Below, in pieces: positions 43,342 through 51,805 of a stretch of DNA of 64,000 bases (its first letter is position 1; every line of letters begins with the position of its first letter). Source of the stretch: Rhizobium sp. BK313. GTDB taxonomy: Bacteria > Pseudomonadota > Alphaproteobacteria > Rhizobiales > Rhizobiaceae. The position numbers were made by a program, and so were the translations under genes. The notes below the pieces were generated by a model, which was given only the letters and a program-made list of their open reading frames with translations, made no database searches and was not told where the DNA came from. The stretch lies in NCBI RefSeq assembly GCF_014193655.1, contig NZ_JACHZQ010000007.1, positions 62,001-126,000 of the forward strand, given 5' to 3'.

Positions 43342-44406
43342 TTAATCAGTCCAGCCGACTTCCTCGCTCCCGCCTTCGTCTCCGCCTCCGTCTGTAGCCT
43401 GCGTATGCAGATGAATATTTATCCTCGCAGCGGTGCATTTCGTGGCAGTGTCGATGATGTCCGTTTCGTCGTCATCACCTGTGCGCTTTATATATTCTGT
43501 TCCCCATATCCCCAGGTCATCCCAGCAGTCCGCCTCCATTGCGTTATTAGCCGCACGGCGGAAGCCTTCGATTTTGTCTGCCGCATCATCGACCCTGAAG
43601 AAATGCCATCTCGAAATATTTGCAAGGTCTATTCTGGGTGCAGGTGAACCGCCCCCTCCACCTAGGGCCTCGGCACGCGCGCTTCCTCGGTCGCAATAGA
43701 TAATGTTCTCGGCGTGAAGAGCTTCACTTACGACAGCATGAAAGCGGCGCTCAAAGATGTCCTGATGGCCCAGCCCCACGAAACTCTCAGGGAAGGTTGA
43801 GGCACTTACTGAGACTGAACAATCAGGAAGGGCGTTTCTGATGTTCCGAATTGTCCGAAGCGATATTGCGGCCTTGACCAGAATGTCGCGGTTCTGCTTT
43901 TCGAAATCGAGGATGAAGTGAATTCGGTCAGAGGGGATAACTCCCTCGAATCGCGCTGCGATATTGCCGGCATATTGCAGCATTGGCTCGTGAAGGCGCA
44001 CTGCGACATCGCGGTCAAGCTCAGCCAATCGCGCGATCTGGCGATCAATTTGAGTAAGGTCACTGAGTTGGACCGCCGGGATGAAGTTCTCGTTCTCTGC
44101 AATGAACTCCACATAATGCTGGTAGCCATCAGCGGAGTTCCGCAGTAGATCGAAGGCGTCATGGACTGGGCGGCGCTTTCCGCCAATCGGCATAGGTTCA
44201 GACATATCCGCGATAATCGTTCGGACACCCACAGCAGCGTTAACACGTGCAACTGCACTCGCAAGCTCATTAGCCGACAGCCAAGGTTGAAGGACGATAT
44301 AAGGAAGCATTGCGTCCTTCGCGTTCGGGGCCAATTCTTCAAGCCCTTTCATCTCGGCCGGGCGGACTCCCAATATAGGAATGTAGCGGTAGTCCATGAA
44401 CCCCAT
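43342..44406 (-). CDS. Beta-family protein (Pfam Beta_protein type)
   Basis: A 354-residue soluble protein whose start (YRYIPILGVRPAEMKGLEEL...PYIVLQP) matches the Beta-protein family, a group of unknown biochemical function often found in phage-related or accessory loci and near Sce7725/Sce7726 genes. The predicted fold looks like an alpha/beta barrel, with regular hydrophobic strands such as IHFILDFEKQN. The C-terminal tail is rich in Asp/Gly. AAGG precedes the ATG. It is the third gene of a minus-strand unit with the metallopeptidase (10-base gap) and membrane protein. Confidence 0.7.
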   Translation of the reverse strand: MGFMDYRYIPILGVRPAEMKGLEELAPNAKDAMLPYIVLQPWLSANELASAVARVNAAVGVRTIIADMSEPMPIGGKRRPVHDAFDLLRNSADGYQHYVEFIAENENFIPAVQLSDLTQIDRQIARLAELDRDVAVRLHEPMLQYAGNIAARFEGVIPSDRIHFILDFEKQNRDILVKAAISLRTIRNIRNALPDCSVSVSASTFPESFVGLGHQDIFERRFHAVVSEALHAENIIYCDRGSARAEALGGGGGSPAPRIDLANISRWHFFRVDDAADKIEGFRRAANNAMEADCWDDLGIWGTEYIKRTGDDDETDIIDTATKCTAARINIHLHTQATDGGGDEGGSEEVGWTD

Positions 44407-44416
44407 CGAAGCGACC

Positions 44417-44938
44417 TTATTTTATGCCGAGACGAATCTTCATTGCTGCTTCTGACACATTAAACTTATCCGCGAGAAATCCAACAATATCTTCGACCTG
44501 AAGTGCTCTAGCTTTGTCGATCCATTCGTTCACTAGCTTGTCTGGCATTAACAGGTCTGCCGCTAGCCTGTTGGCCTGTGCTTCACGCGCGTCAGACAAC
44601 TTGGATCGATATAGAACATCGTCCTCGATGCCCCCACCTATCTGATCCTGATGAAGCAGATAGTGAGCAAGCTCATGCGCAACGGTGAAGCGCTGTCGAC
44701 GAGCTGAGTCGTGCTTGTTGACCTTGATTAGGAAGTTGCCGGGGCTTTCAGGGTCTGGGCGAATTTCTCCGGAGATACCTTTTGGAAGTGGAGCGGCTAC
44801 AATCCGCACGCCTCCCACGGTGTTAGCGACCTCCGAGAGTTTAATCGGAGGCTGTTGCATTAGGGGACCGAGGGTAACTCTAATCTCACTAGCGAGGGTG
44901 TCCCATTCGCGGCTTGTCACAGTAAACCTCGATTCCAT
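44417..44938 (-). CDS. ImmA/IrrE family metallo-endopeptidase
   Basis: A 173-residue protein with a zinc peptidase motif HELAH at residues 88-92 (FTVAHELAHYLLH), and a downstream REAQANRLAADLLMP segment containing the third-ligand glutamate region. ImmA/IrrE peptidases usually cleave a partner repressor or sense damage. No XRE-type repressor gene is adjacent, which is unusual. Its ATG directly follows the TAA of the membrane-protein gene, so the two are translationally coupled. Composition is AT-rich, as for its neighbours. Confidence 0.85.
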   Translation of the reverse strand: MESRFTVTSREWDTLASEIRVTLGPLMQQPPIKLSEVANTVGGVRIVAAPLPKGISGEIRPDPESPGNFLIKVNKHDSARRQRFTVAHELAHYLLHQDQIGGGIEDDVLYRSKLSDAREAQANRLAADLLMPDKLVNEWIDKARALQVEDIVGFLADKFNVSEAAMKIRLGIK

Positions 44939-45406
44939 TTATTCGTTGAACGGCGCTTCCATGTCTGCTTTGTCGGCCCCGGCTTGGCGCTTGGCCGCAT
45001 CCGTGTAGATCATAGTCTCAATTTGCTGACGAAGAAGGTCGCGGAATGGACTGGTTTCTTTGGCTAGCTCGGCGCTCACGTGCCGGATAATCGTCTGATC
45101 AACTTCCTCACGGAACTTCCCTGATTGAAGCAGTAGTTCAAGGTGTCTGCTTGAAGCTTCCCTCGTCATTTTTTCGAATTGCGAATAACCCCATATCGCC
45201 AACACCGCGACAAATACGCCAAGTATGGTGATGATAGTTGACGTAGCAGTCAGCAAGATGGCGACCAAGTCACTGTAGCTCATGGACAAACCGTTCGTAT
45301 CTTCCGGAGTTAGGTGGACCGTGAATAACGCGATAACGGCAGTAATAACGCCCGACAGAAGTCCTAACCCAAAGATAGGTAGGTAAGAAGGTTCCTGACG
45401 ACTCAA
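44939..45406 (-). CDS. Hypothetical membrane protein with cytoplasmic coiled region
   Basis: A 155-residue protein with two transmembrane helices (about residues 9-30 and 47-70) joined by a short polar loop. A charged, helical cytoplasmic tail (FEKMTREASSRHLELLLQSGKF...) follows and may form a coiled coil. The start is TTG after GGAGTGGAACGAA. It is the first gene of the three-gene minus-strand unit. No family is recognised. A small membrane protein with a helical tail is a common component of defence or signalling cassettes; that is only suggestive. Confidence 0.65.
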   Translation of the reverse strand: MSRQEPSYLPIFGLGLLSGVITAVIALFTVHLTPEDTNGLSMSYSDLVAILLTATSTIITILGVFVAVLAIWGYSQFEKMTREASSRHLELLLQSGKFREEVDQTIIRHVSAELAKETSPFRDLLRQQIETMIYTDAAKRQAGADKADMEAPFNE

Positions 45407-45623
45407 TTCGTTCCACTCCGCTTGTTCGCATTATGTTCTGCAATCTTGAAAATGGCAATGCGGAATCAACCATAGATAGCCGTCGCGGGGCTGCATAGTT
45501 TTGCCAAAAATTTGAGGGGAAAGGGCGGGGCGTTTGAAGAACCAATGGCCACCTCTGTGTACCACCCAGGGGCTTTCAAAACTCTGATAACAGCTAACTA
45601 TTTGGAAATAAAACAAGGAAAAC

Positions 45624-45698
45624 TGGTGCTGCTAGAGAGATTTGAACTCTCGGCCTCTCCCTTACCAAGGGAGTGCTCTACCCCTGAGCTATAGCAGC
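45624..45698 (-). tRNA. tRNA-Thr (GGT)
   Basis: A complete cloverleaf on the minus strand, 75 bases including an encoded CCA. The acceptor stem is GCTGCTA/TAGCAGC, the T-arm contains GTTCAAATC, and the anticodon loop TTGGTAA within CTCCC/GGGAG gives anticodon GGT. Its 3' end faces the accessory cassette at 42639-45406, the usual orientation for elements that integrate at tRNA genes. Confidence 0.95.
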
Positions 45699-45852
45699 AA
45701 ACCGTGGCGCAGCGGGTGCGCCGTGTTGGGCGAGGCGGCTATTGCCATAGGTCGGAGGTAAGTGCAAGCCGCAAATTTCAAGTTCGGTGAAAGATCGCGG
45801 GAAAAATTGTGTCGGTCTTTTGAAGGCCGGGGATTTCGGCTATGGGAAGGAC

Positions 45853-46104
45853 ATGGGTGCGGATAAGACGAAAAGTGGTGATGAGCTGATCTCGCAAGGC
45901 GGTTTGATAGCCAGCGAGGCGGGGGAGGGCGCGGCTGCGAAGCTGATCACGGAGGCGGACCGGCGGCGTGAGCGGGCGGCTGAGAAGCTGCGCGAAAATC
46001 TTGCCCGCCGCAAACAGCAGGTTAGGGCGCGCCGCGCGGGCCAGGCGGACGAGACGGATGGTCTTCCCGCTGCAAATCCAACACCTGAAAAATCCAACAC
46101 CTGA
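45853..46104 (+). CDS. Hypothetical small charged protein
   Basis: An 83-residue protein, very rich in Lys, Arg, Glu and Ala (ADRRRERAAEKLRENLARRKQQVRARRAG), probably one long helix with disordered ends. ATG 45853 has GGGAAGGAC at good distance; the frame opens upstream to 45787. It precedes murA by 160 bases. I recall similar short proteins upstream of murA in rhizobia but cannot assign a function. A nucleic-acid-binding role is possible from the charge. Confidence 0.6.
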   Translation: MGADKTKSGDELISQGGLIASEAGEGAAAKLITEADRRRERAAEKLRENLARRKQQVRARRAGQADETDGLPAANPTPEKSNT

Positions 46105-46264
46105 AAAAACTGCCGCCGCAAAAATGGACGAATCGTAATGATTGATGTCGCCCATCATCAAACAGCCATCAAACGAATTGATGCGTTAATCTATTTCGTC
46201 TAAACAGCGCCTTCTCCCAGGCGCACGGAACTTCAGGAAAGGCGGGCCCCGCCCGTAGTCATAT

Positions 46265-47557
46265 ATGGATCGTATCAGGATTGTCGGCGGCAACGAGCTT
46301 AACGGTATCATTCCGATCTCCGGCGCCAAGAATGCGGCTCTGCCTCTGATGATCGCCTCGCTTTTGACCAGCGATACGCTGACGCTCGAAAACGTGCCGC
46401 ATCTGGCCGACGTCGAGCTTCTGATGCGCATTCTCGGCAATCACGGCGTCGATGTCGCCGTCAATGGCCGCCGCGAGCGCCAGGAAGACGGCTATTCCCG
46501 CACCATCCATTTCACCTGCCGCACCATCGCCGATACGACCGCGCCCTATGAGCTGGTCGCAAAGATGCGCGCCAGCTTCTGGGTCATTGGGCCGCTGCTT
46601 GCCCGCGAAGGCCAGGCGCGCGTGTCGCTGCCGGGCGGCTGCGCCATCGGTACGCGTCCGGTCGATCTCTTCATCGAAGGCCTGACGGCGCTTGGCGCCA
46701 CCATGGAAATCGATGGCGGCTATATCAACGCCACCGCGCCGAAGGGCGGCCTGATCGGCACCCGCTATGTCTTCCCGAAGGTTTCGGTCGGCGCGACGCA
46801 TGTGATGATGATGGCGGCGACTCTTGCCCGCGGCACGACGGTCATCGGCAATGCGGCGCGCGAGCCCGAAATCGTCGATCTCGCCAATTGCCTGATCGCC
46901 ATGGGCGCCAAGATCTCCGGCCAAGGTACCAGCACGATCACCATCGAAGGCGTCACCTCGCTCTCCGGCGCGCGTCATCGTGTCCTGCCGGATCGCATCG
47001 AGACCGGCACCTATGCCATGGCCGTCGCCATGGCGGGCGGCGATGTCCGCCTGGAAAACACCGACATGGCACTGCTCGATACGGCGCTCGAAAGCCTGCG
47101 TCGCGCCGGCGCCGAGGTGTCGGCGACCAACAATGGCATCCGCGTTCAGCGCAACGGCGGCGGCATCAAGCCGGTCGATATCGTCACCGATCCCTTCCCG
47201 GGCTTCCCGACCGACCTGCAGGCGCAGTTCATGGCGCTGATGACGCGCTCGTCCGGCACCTCGCACATCACCGAGACGATCTTCGAAAACCGCTTCATGC
47301 ATGTCCAGGAACTCGCCCGTCTCGGCGCGAAGATTTCGCTTTCCGGCCAGACTGCCAAGATCGAAGGCGTCGAGCGGCTGAAGGGCGCGCCGGTCATGGC
47401 GACGGACCTTCGCGCGTCCGTGTCGCTTGTCATCGCCGGCCTCGCTGCCGAGGGCGAAACGATGGTGTCGCGGATCTATCATCTCGACCGCGGCTTTGAG
47501 CGGCTCGAAGACAAGCTGACGCGCTGCGGCGCAATGGTTGAACGCATCAGCGACTAG
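46265..47557 (+). CDS. murA: UDP-N-acetylglucosamine 1-carboxyvinyltransferase
   Basis: A 430-residue enzyme that transfers enolpyruvate from PEP to UDP-GlcNAc, the first committed step of peptidoglycan synthesis. The N-terminal Lys22-Asn23 pair (SGAKNAALPLM) and the fosfomycin-target cysteine in PGGCAIG (Cys126) are both present, so sensitivity to fosfomycin is expected. Length and order are normal for the family. It starts the core run leading through hisD to infA, with a palindromic repeat directly after its stop. Confidence 0.95.
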   Translation: MDRIRIVGGNELNGIIPISGAKNAALPLMIASLLTSDTLTLENVPHLADVELLMRILGNHGVDVAVNGRRERQEDGYSRTIHFTCRTIADTTAPYELVAKMRASFWVIGPLLAREGQARVSLPGGCAIGTRPVDLFIEGLTALGATMEIDGGYINATAPKGGLIGTRYVFPKVSVGATHVMMMAATLARGTTVIGNAAREPEIVDLANCLIAMGAKISGQGTSTITIEGVTSLSGARHRVLPDRIETGTYAMAVAMAGGDVRLENTDMALLDTALESLRRAGAEVSATNNGIRVQRNGGGIKPVDIVTDPFPGFPTDLQAQFMALMTRSSGTSHITETIFENRFMHVQELARLGAKISLSGQTAKIEGVERLKGAPVMATDLRASVSLVIAGLAAEGETMVSRIYHLDRGFERLEDKLTRCGAMVERISD

Positions 47558-47660
47558 CGCATAACCCCTTAAATCGGAGTGGATTTAAGGGAAGGATTAT
47601 GCGCCATTTGAAAGTGTTACTGCGTCCTTTGCGCGTCCTATCGGACGCGCGGCGCAGTAA
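47557..47660. repeat. Composite interspersed palindromic repeat
   Basis: Two inverted repeats lie side by side. In the first, GCGCATAA (47557-47564) pairs with TTATGCGC (47597-47604), with CCCTTAAATC and GATTTAAGGG inside. In the second, TTACTGCG (47617-47624) pairs with CGCAGTAA (47653-47660), around GCGCGTCC-TATC-GGACGCGC. As I remember, both halves belong to repeat families found many times in Rhizobium genomes. It fills most of the 235-base gap between murA and the DUF2948 gene. Confidence 0.7.
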
Positions 47661-47792
47661 TATCCAGCGGTTCATGGGAAGAGACTGGAGAAGCCTATTT
47701 TCTCCGGTTGCGTCTTCCGCGCCCGCATCCTATTTCCATCACGGGGAAATGCCGCTATCGGCATTTCCGTGGCGATCGGGGATATCAGGCGA

Positions 47793-48236
47793 ATGACCAA
47801 TCTTAAGCTAATGGCACTCGACAACGAAGACTTGGGCGTGATCTCCGCGCATATGCAGGACAGTGTCTTCAAGGTTGGCGACATGTCCTATGCGCCGAAG
47901 CTCGGGCAGTTTTCGCTTGCCGCCAACCGTTTCGTCTGGGAACTGTCCGATCAGAAGGACAAGCCGTTCGAGCGCCATCGCTCGGCGCTGGTGTTCAAGC
48001 GGGTGCTGGCGGTGCGTTCCAACGGCGTCGATCGGCGCCGGCGCGACGAGGTGCTGTCGCTGCTCGCCATCCGCTTCGATCCGAAGGGGGAGGGGCCGGA
48101 TGGCACGATCGAGCTGACGCTCGCCGGCAACGCGACGATCGCGCTCGATGTCGAATGTATCGAAGTTCAGCTTGCAGATATCGGCGGCGCATGGGAAACG
48201 GCTAATAAGCCCAGTCATCCGGATGAAGCCTATTAG
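47793..48236 (+). CDS. DUF2948 family protein
   Basis: A 147-residue protein of unknown function, conserved in alphaproteobacteria and normally found between murA and hisD. ATG 47793 gives the usual start MTNLKLMALDNEDLGVISAHMQD; an upstream ATG at 47769 is less likely. The sequence looks like a compact alpha/beta domain without membrane segments. Confidence 0.85.
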   Translation: MTNLKLMALDNEDLGVISAHMQDSVFKVGDMSYAPKLGQFSLAANRFVWELSDQKDKPFERHRSALVFKRVLAVRSNGVDRRRRDEVLSLLAIRFDPKGEGPDGTIELTLAGNATIALDVECIEVQLADIGGAWETANKPSHPDEAY

Positions 48237-48296
48237 CCGGGCGAGAAACGAGTTTCGGTCGCGTGCGGCGGCCTCGATGTAAAAGGATTATCAGCG

Positions 48297-49595
48297 TTGG
48301 CTATCTGGCTGGATCAGGCGTCTGAAGGGTTCGAGCAGCAGTTCGCTGCTTTCCTGACGACCAAGCGGGAAGTGTCCGAAGATGTGAACGCCGTCGTGCG
48401 GGCCATCATCGATGACGTGCGGGCGCGGGGCGACGCGGCTCTCGCCGATTATTCCAAGAAATTCGAGGGCATCGATTTCGCCAAGACGCCGATGCGCGTC
48501 ACCGAAGCGGAGATCGATGCGGCTGTTGCCGCGGTGCCCGCCGAAGTATTGGGGGCGCTCAAAGTCGCCGCCACCCGCATCGAATCGCATCATCGCCGGC
48601 AGTTGCCGAAGGACGACATCTATGAGGATGAGCTCGGCGTCGGCCTCGGCTCGCGCTGGACAGCGATCGAGGCCGTCGGCCTCTATGTGCCTGGCGGCAC
48701 GGCGAGCTATCCGAGTTCGGTGCTGATGAATGCCGTGCCGGCCAAGGTCGCCGGCGTCGAGCGTGTCGTCATCACCGTGCCGACCATGGGCGGTGCGGTC
48801 AATCCGGCAGTGCTCGCCGCTGCCCGCATGGCCGGTGTCGAGGAGATTTACCGCGTCGGCGGCGCGCAGGCGATTGCGGCGCTGGCCTATGGCACCGAGA
48901 CGATTGCCCCGGTCGCCAAGATCACCGGCCCCGGCAATGCTTATGTCGCTGCCGCCAAACGTCATGTTTTCGGCACGGTCGGCATCGACATGATCGCCGG
49001 CCCGTCGGAAGTGCTCGTCATCGCCGACAAGCACAACGATCCGGACTGGCTGGCCGCTGACCTCCTGGCACAGGCGGAGCATGACGAGGGCGCGCAGTCG
49101 ATCCTGATCACCGATGATCCGGCGCTTGGCAAGGCTGTCGAAGGCGCCGTCGAGCGGCAACTCAAGCGGCTTAGCCGGTCGCAGACGGCCGCCGCGAGCT
49201 GGCGGGATTTTGGCGCCATCATCTTGGTGTCCGACCTGAGGAAAGCTGTTCCGCTCGCCAACCGCATTGCCGCCGAGCATCTCGAACTTGCCGTCGACGA
49301 TCCCGATGCGCTGCTTGCCGGCATTCGCAATGCCGGCGCCATCTTCGTCGGCCGTCATACCCCGGAAGTGATCGGCGATTATGTCGGCGGTTCCAATCAC
49401 GTGCTGCCGACGGCTCGCTCCGCGCGCTTTTCGTCCGGCCTGTCCGTGCTCGATTTCGTCAAGCGCACGTCGATCCTGAGGCTGGGCCCCGAGCAACTGC
49501 GGGCGCTTGGGCCGGCAGCGATCGCGCTCGCGAATTCCGAGGGGCTCGATGCCCATGCGCGATCCGTTGCGATCCGCCTCAATCTCGAGGGGTAG
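48297..49595 (+). CDS. hisD: Histidinol dehydrogenase
   Basis: A 432-residue NAD- and zinc-dependent enzyme that converts histidinol to histidine, the last two oxidation steps of the pathway. The catalytic Glu327-His328 pair lies in NRIAAEHLELAV, next to the zinc-binding region. The start is TTG after AAAAGGATTATCAGCG. It stands apart from the main his genes, the usual alphaproteobacterial arrangement, and is followed within four bases by the UPF0262 gene. Confidence 0.95.
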   Translation: MAIWLDQASEGFEQQFAAFLTTKREVSEDVNAVVRAIIDDVRARGDAALADYSKKFEGIDFAKTPMRVTEAEIDAAVAAVPAEVLGALKVAATRIESHHRRQLPKDDIYEDELGVGLGSRWTAIEAVGLYVPGGTASYPSSVLMNAVPAKVAGVERVVITVPTMGGAVNPAVLAAARMAGVEEIYRVGGAQAIAALAYGTETIAPVAKITGPGNAYVAAAKRHVFGTVGIDMIAGPSEVLVIADKHNDPDWLAADLLAQAEHDEGAQSILITDDPALGKAVEGAVERQLKRLSRSQTAAASWRDFGAIILVSDLRKAVPLANRIAAEHLELAVDDPDALLAGIRNAGAIFVGRHTPEVIGDYVGGSNHVLPTARSARFSSGLSVLDFVKRTSILRLGPEQLRALGPAAIALANSEGLDAHARSVAIRLNLEG

Positions 49596-49598
49596 GGC

Positions 49599-50072
49599 AT
49601 GGCTGATAGCGTCTTCCGGCTGAGCGACGTGGTCCTGGACGACACGATCGGCCGTTCGACGCCCGACGTCGAGCATGAGCGCGCCGTCGCCATTTTCGAT
49701 CTGATCGAGGAAAACAGTTTCGAGCCCGTCGGCCATGACGGTGGTCCTTACCAGTTGAACCTCTCGCTGGTGGATCAGAAGCTGGTCTTCGATATCCGAA
49801 CCGAAGAGGGGGCTGTCGTCGCCACCCATATCCTGTCGCTGACGCCGTTTCGCCGGATCGTGAAGGACTACTTCATGATCTGCGAAAGCTATTATGAGGC
49901 GATCCGCTCGGCCACCCCCAGCCGCATCGAGGCGATCGACATGGGTCGCCGCGGCATCCACAATGAAGGCTCGCGGACACTGATGGACCGGCTGAAGGGC
50001 AAGATCATCGTGGATTTCGACACGGCCCGGCGGCTTTTCACACTCGTCTGCGTGCTCTACTGGCGCGGGTGA
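49599..50072 (+). CDS. UPF0262 family protein
   Basis: A 157-residue soluble protein of the UPF0262 family, function unknown, restricted mainly to alphaproteobacteria. The segments FRLSDVVLDDTIGRSTPDVEHER and LMDRLKGKIIVDFDTARRLFTLVCVLYWR are characteristic. GAGGGGTAGGGC precedes the ATG, and the gene overlaps the phosphatase gene by 4 bases, so it is in the hisD operon. Confidence 0.9.
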   Translation: MADSVFRLSDVVLDDTIGRSTPDVEHERAVAIFDLIEENSFEPVGHDGGPYQLNLSLVDQKLVFDIRTEEGAVVATHILSLTPFRRIVKDYFMICESYYEAIRSATPSRIEAIDMGRRGIHNEGSRTLMDRLKGKIIVDFDTARRLFTLVCVLYWRG

Positions 50073-50545
50073 CGGCAATGGAACAGCCGAAGGCTATCGA
50101 ACATAGCGGAAAGGCGCCGGGCGCCATTCTCTTCATGTGCGGGCTCAACGCCATCCGCTCGCCAATGGCGGAGGCGATCGCGCGCGGAATGCTGCCGCAG
50201 GGCACCTATGTCGCCTCGGCGGGCGTCCGCGCTGGCGAACGCAACCCCTTTGTCGATGTCGTCCTCAATGAAATCGGCCTCTCGCTCGGCCGCAGGCAGC
50301 CACAGACCCTGGAGGAGCTGGAGGATGATTTCTTCGACGTCATCATCACGCTCTCTCCCGAGGCGCATCATGCGGCTCTCGAACTGACACGCGCGAATGC
50401 CATCGACGTCATTTATTGGCCGACCATCGATCCCTCGGTTGCAGGCGGCACGCGCGAGCAGATCCTCAACGCCTATCGTGAGGTGCGAGACCATCTTCTT
50501 GGCCTGATCGAGAGCCGGCTGGTGGAGCATCGCGGCTCTCTTTAG
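50069..50545 (+). CDS. Low-molecular-weight protein-tyrosine-phosphatase-like protein
   Basis: A 158-residue protein of the LMW phosphatase/arsenate reductase fold. The P-loop CGLNAIRS has Cys24 and Arg30 in the correct C-x5-R spacing, and a late IDPSV gives the general-acid Asp. It could act on phosphotyrosine proteins or as an arsenate-reductase-like enzyme. Start is GTG overlapping the UPF0262 stop; ATG 50078 is an alternative. It is conserved beside hisD and infA in rhizobia. Confidence 0.88.
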   Translation: MTAMEQPKAIEHSGKAPGAILFMCGLNAIRSPMAEAIARGMLPQGTYVASAGVRAGERNPFVDVVLNEIGLSLGRRQPQTLEELEDDFFDVIITLSPEAHHAALELTRANAIDVIYWPTIDPSVAGGTREQILNAYREVRDHLLGLIESRLVEHRGSL

Positions 50546-50687
50546 AGTGCCGCGTGAAACAAATGCAGAAAGCCTGATCAACGAGGTTCACAAAACCGCG
50601 ACGATTGTGTAGTTTCCGCGCAAATTTACGGCGACCTTACTTTTTGTCATGGGCGCCGGCATCAACCCCACAGGAAAAGAAGCTTTA

Positions 50688-50906
50688 ATGCCGAAAGAAG
50701 AAGTCCTTGAATTTCCCGGTGTCGTCACCGAATTGCTGCCGAATGCGACCTTCCGCGTGAAGCTGGAAAATGAGCACGAGATCATCGCTCACACCGCCGG
50801 CCGCATGCGCAAGAACCGTATCCGCGTTCTCGCCGGCGACAAGGTGCTCGTGGAAATGACACCCTACGACCTGACCAAGGGCCGCATCACCTATCGTTTC
50901 AAGTAG
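50688..50906 (+). CDS. infA: Translation initiation factor IF-1
   Basis: The 72-residue IF-1, an OB-fold protein that binds the A site of the 30S subunit during initiation. The sequence MPKEEVLEFPGVVTELLPNA and the end LTKGRITYRFK are essentially those of alphaproteobacterial IF-1. ATG 50688 fits the exact family length; the reading frame runs back to 50649 only by chance. The 142 bases upstream presumably carry its own promoter, but no clear hexamers were identified. Confidence 0.96.
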   Translation: MPKEEVLEFPGVVTELLPNATFRVKLENEHEIIAHTAGRMRKNRIRVLAGDKVLVEMTPYDLTKGRITYRFK

Positions 50907-50963
50907 TCCGCAGCTCGCATCCGAGCCGGCCCTCCGTCTGCCGCCTGTCACGGTCGAGGTTTT

Positions 50964-51584
50964 ATGGCGCTGAAACACAAGCTGATACTGGCCTCCGGAT
51001 CGCCGCGCCGCGTCGACCTCCTGCATCAGGCAGGAATTGAACCGGCGCGTCTGATGCCCATGGATATCGACGAGGGCCCGAAGAAGTCGGAACATCCGCG
51101 CTCGCTGGCGCGCCGGCTTTCGGCGGAAAAGGGCGAGGCGGCGTTTGCGGCGGTTAAGGGCGATGTTGCCTGGCAGGGAAGCTATATTCTTGCCGCCGAC
51201 ACTGTCGTCGCCGTCGGCCGACGGATCCTGCCGAAGGCAGAGTTCGTCGACGAGGCGTCTTCGGCGTTGCATCTGCTCTCTGGCCGCAGCCATGTCGTCT
51301 ATACCGGCATCTGCCTGATTACGCCTGACCGCAAACTCCGCCAGAAGGTCGTCGAGACCAAGGTTCGCTTCAAGCGGCTGTCTGGCAGGGACATTGACAT
51401 GTATCTCGCCTCCGGCCAGTGGCGCGGCAAGGCCGGTGCTTACGGCATTCAGGGTCTCGCAGGCTCCTTCGTCCAGAAGCTGATCGGCTCCTATACGAAT
51501 GTCGTTGGATTGCCACTTTATGAAACCATGCTGCTTCTCGCGGGCGAAGGATTCGATGTCTACGCGGAATGGCAGGAAGGATGA
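50964..51584 (+). CDS. maf: Maf family nucleoside triphosphate pyrophosphatase
   Basis: A 206-residue Maf-like pyrophosphatase that hydrolyses non-canonical or selected nucleoside triphosphates (dTTP/UTP or m7GTP types) to monophosphates. The motifs LILASGSPRRVDLL, the SAEKGEAA region, ILAADTVVAVG and YGIQGLAGSFV are present. It sits in the conserved infA-maf-yacG order and overlaps yacG by 4 bases. Confidence 0.92.
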   Translation: MALKHKLILASGSPRRVDLLHQAGIEPARLMPMDIDEGPKKSEHPRSLARRLSAEKGEAAFAAVKGDVAWQGSYILAADTVVAVGRRILPKAEFVDEASSALHLLSGRSHVVYTGICLITPDRKLRQKVVETKVRFKRLSGRDIDMYLASGQWRGKAGAYGIQGLAGSFVQKLIGSYTNVVGLPLYETMLLLAGEGFDVYAEWQEG

Positions 51585-51805
51585 TCGTCATGGCGGACGA
51601 TGACAAGATCAAGGTGGGTGCAAAAATAGAGCCGCTGCGCAAGACACGGGCTTGTGCAGAATGCGGCCGGCCTTCGGTGCGCGAGCATTATCCGTTCTGT
51701 TCGGATCGCTGTCGTTCGCTCGATCTGTCGCGGTGGCTGAACGGCGCCTATGCCATTCCCGTTGCCGACGACGAGACCAAGGCAGACTATCCCGACGAGG
51801 AATAG
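51581..51805 (+). CDS. yacG: DNA gyrase inhibitor YacG-like zinc protein
   Basis: A 74-residue zinc-ribbon protein. The four ligands are clear in CAECGRPS...FCSDRCRSLD (C-x2-C and C-x3-C), followed by LSRWLNGAYAIP, the YacG signature. In E. coli YacG binds GyrB and inhibits gyrase. ATG 51581 overlaps the maf stop (ATGA) after GGCAGGAAGG; ATGs at 51569 and 51590 are alternatives. Confidence 0.9.
   Translation: MIVMADDDKIKVGAKIEPLRKTRACAECGRPSVREHYPFCSDRCRSLDLSRWLNGAYAIPVADDETKADYPDEE

Noticed and set aside
45624..45698. Possible att direct repeat of the tRNA-Thr 3' end at the other cassette edge
   Set aside because: Searched by eye in 42317-42638; no matching stretch was found, so no attachment site is claimed.
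48291..50078. 595-residue open frame on the minus strand opposite hisD and UPF0262
   Set aside because: Antisense shadow of two well-recognised genes; sequence is rich in His/Arg/Asp with no domain.
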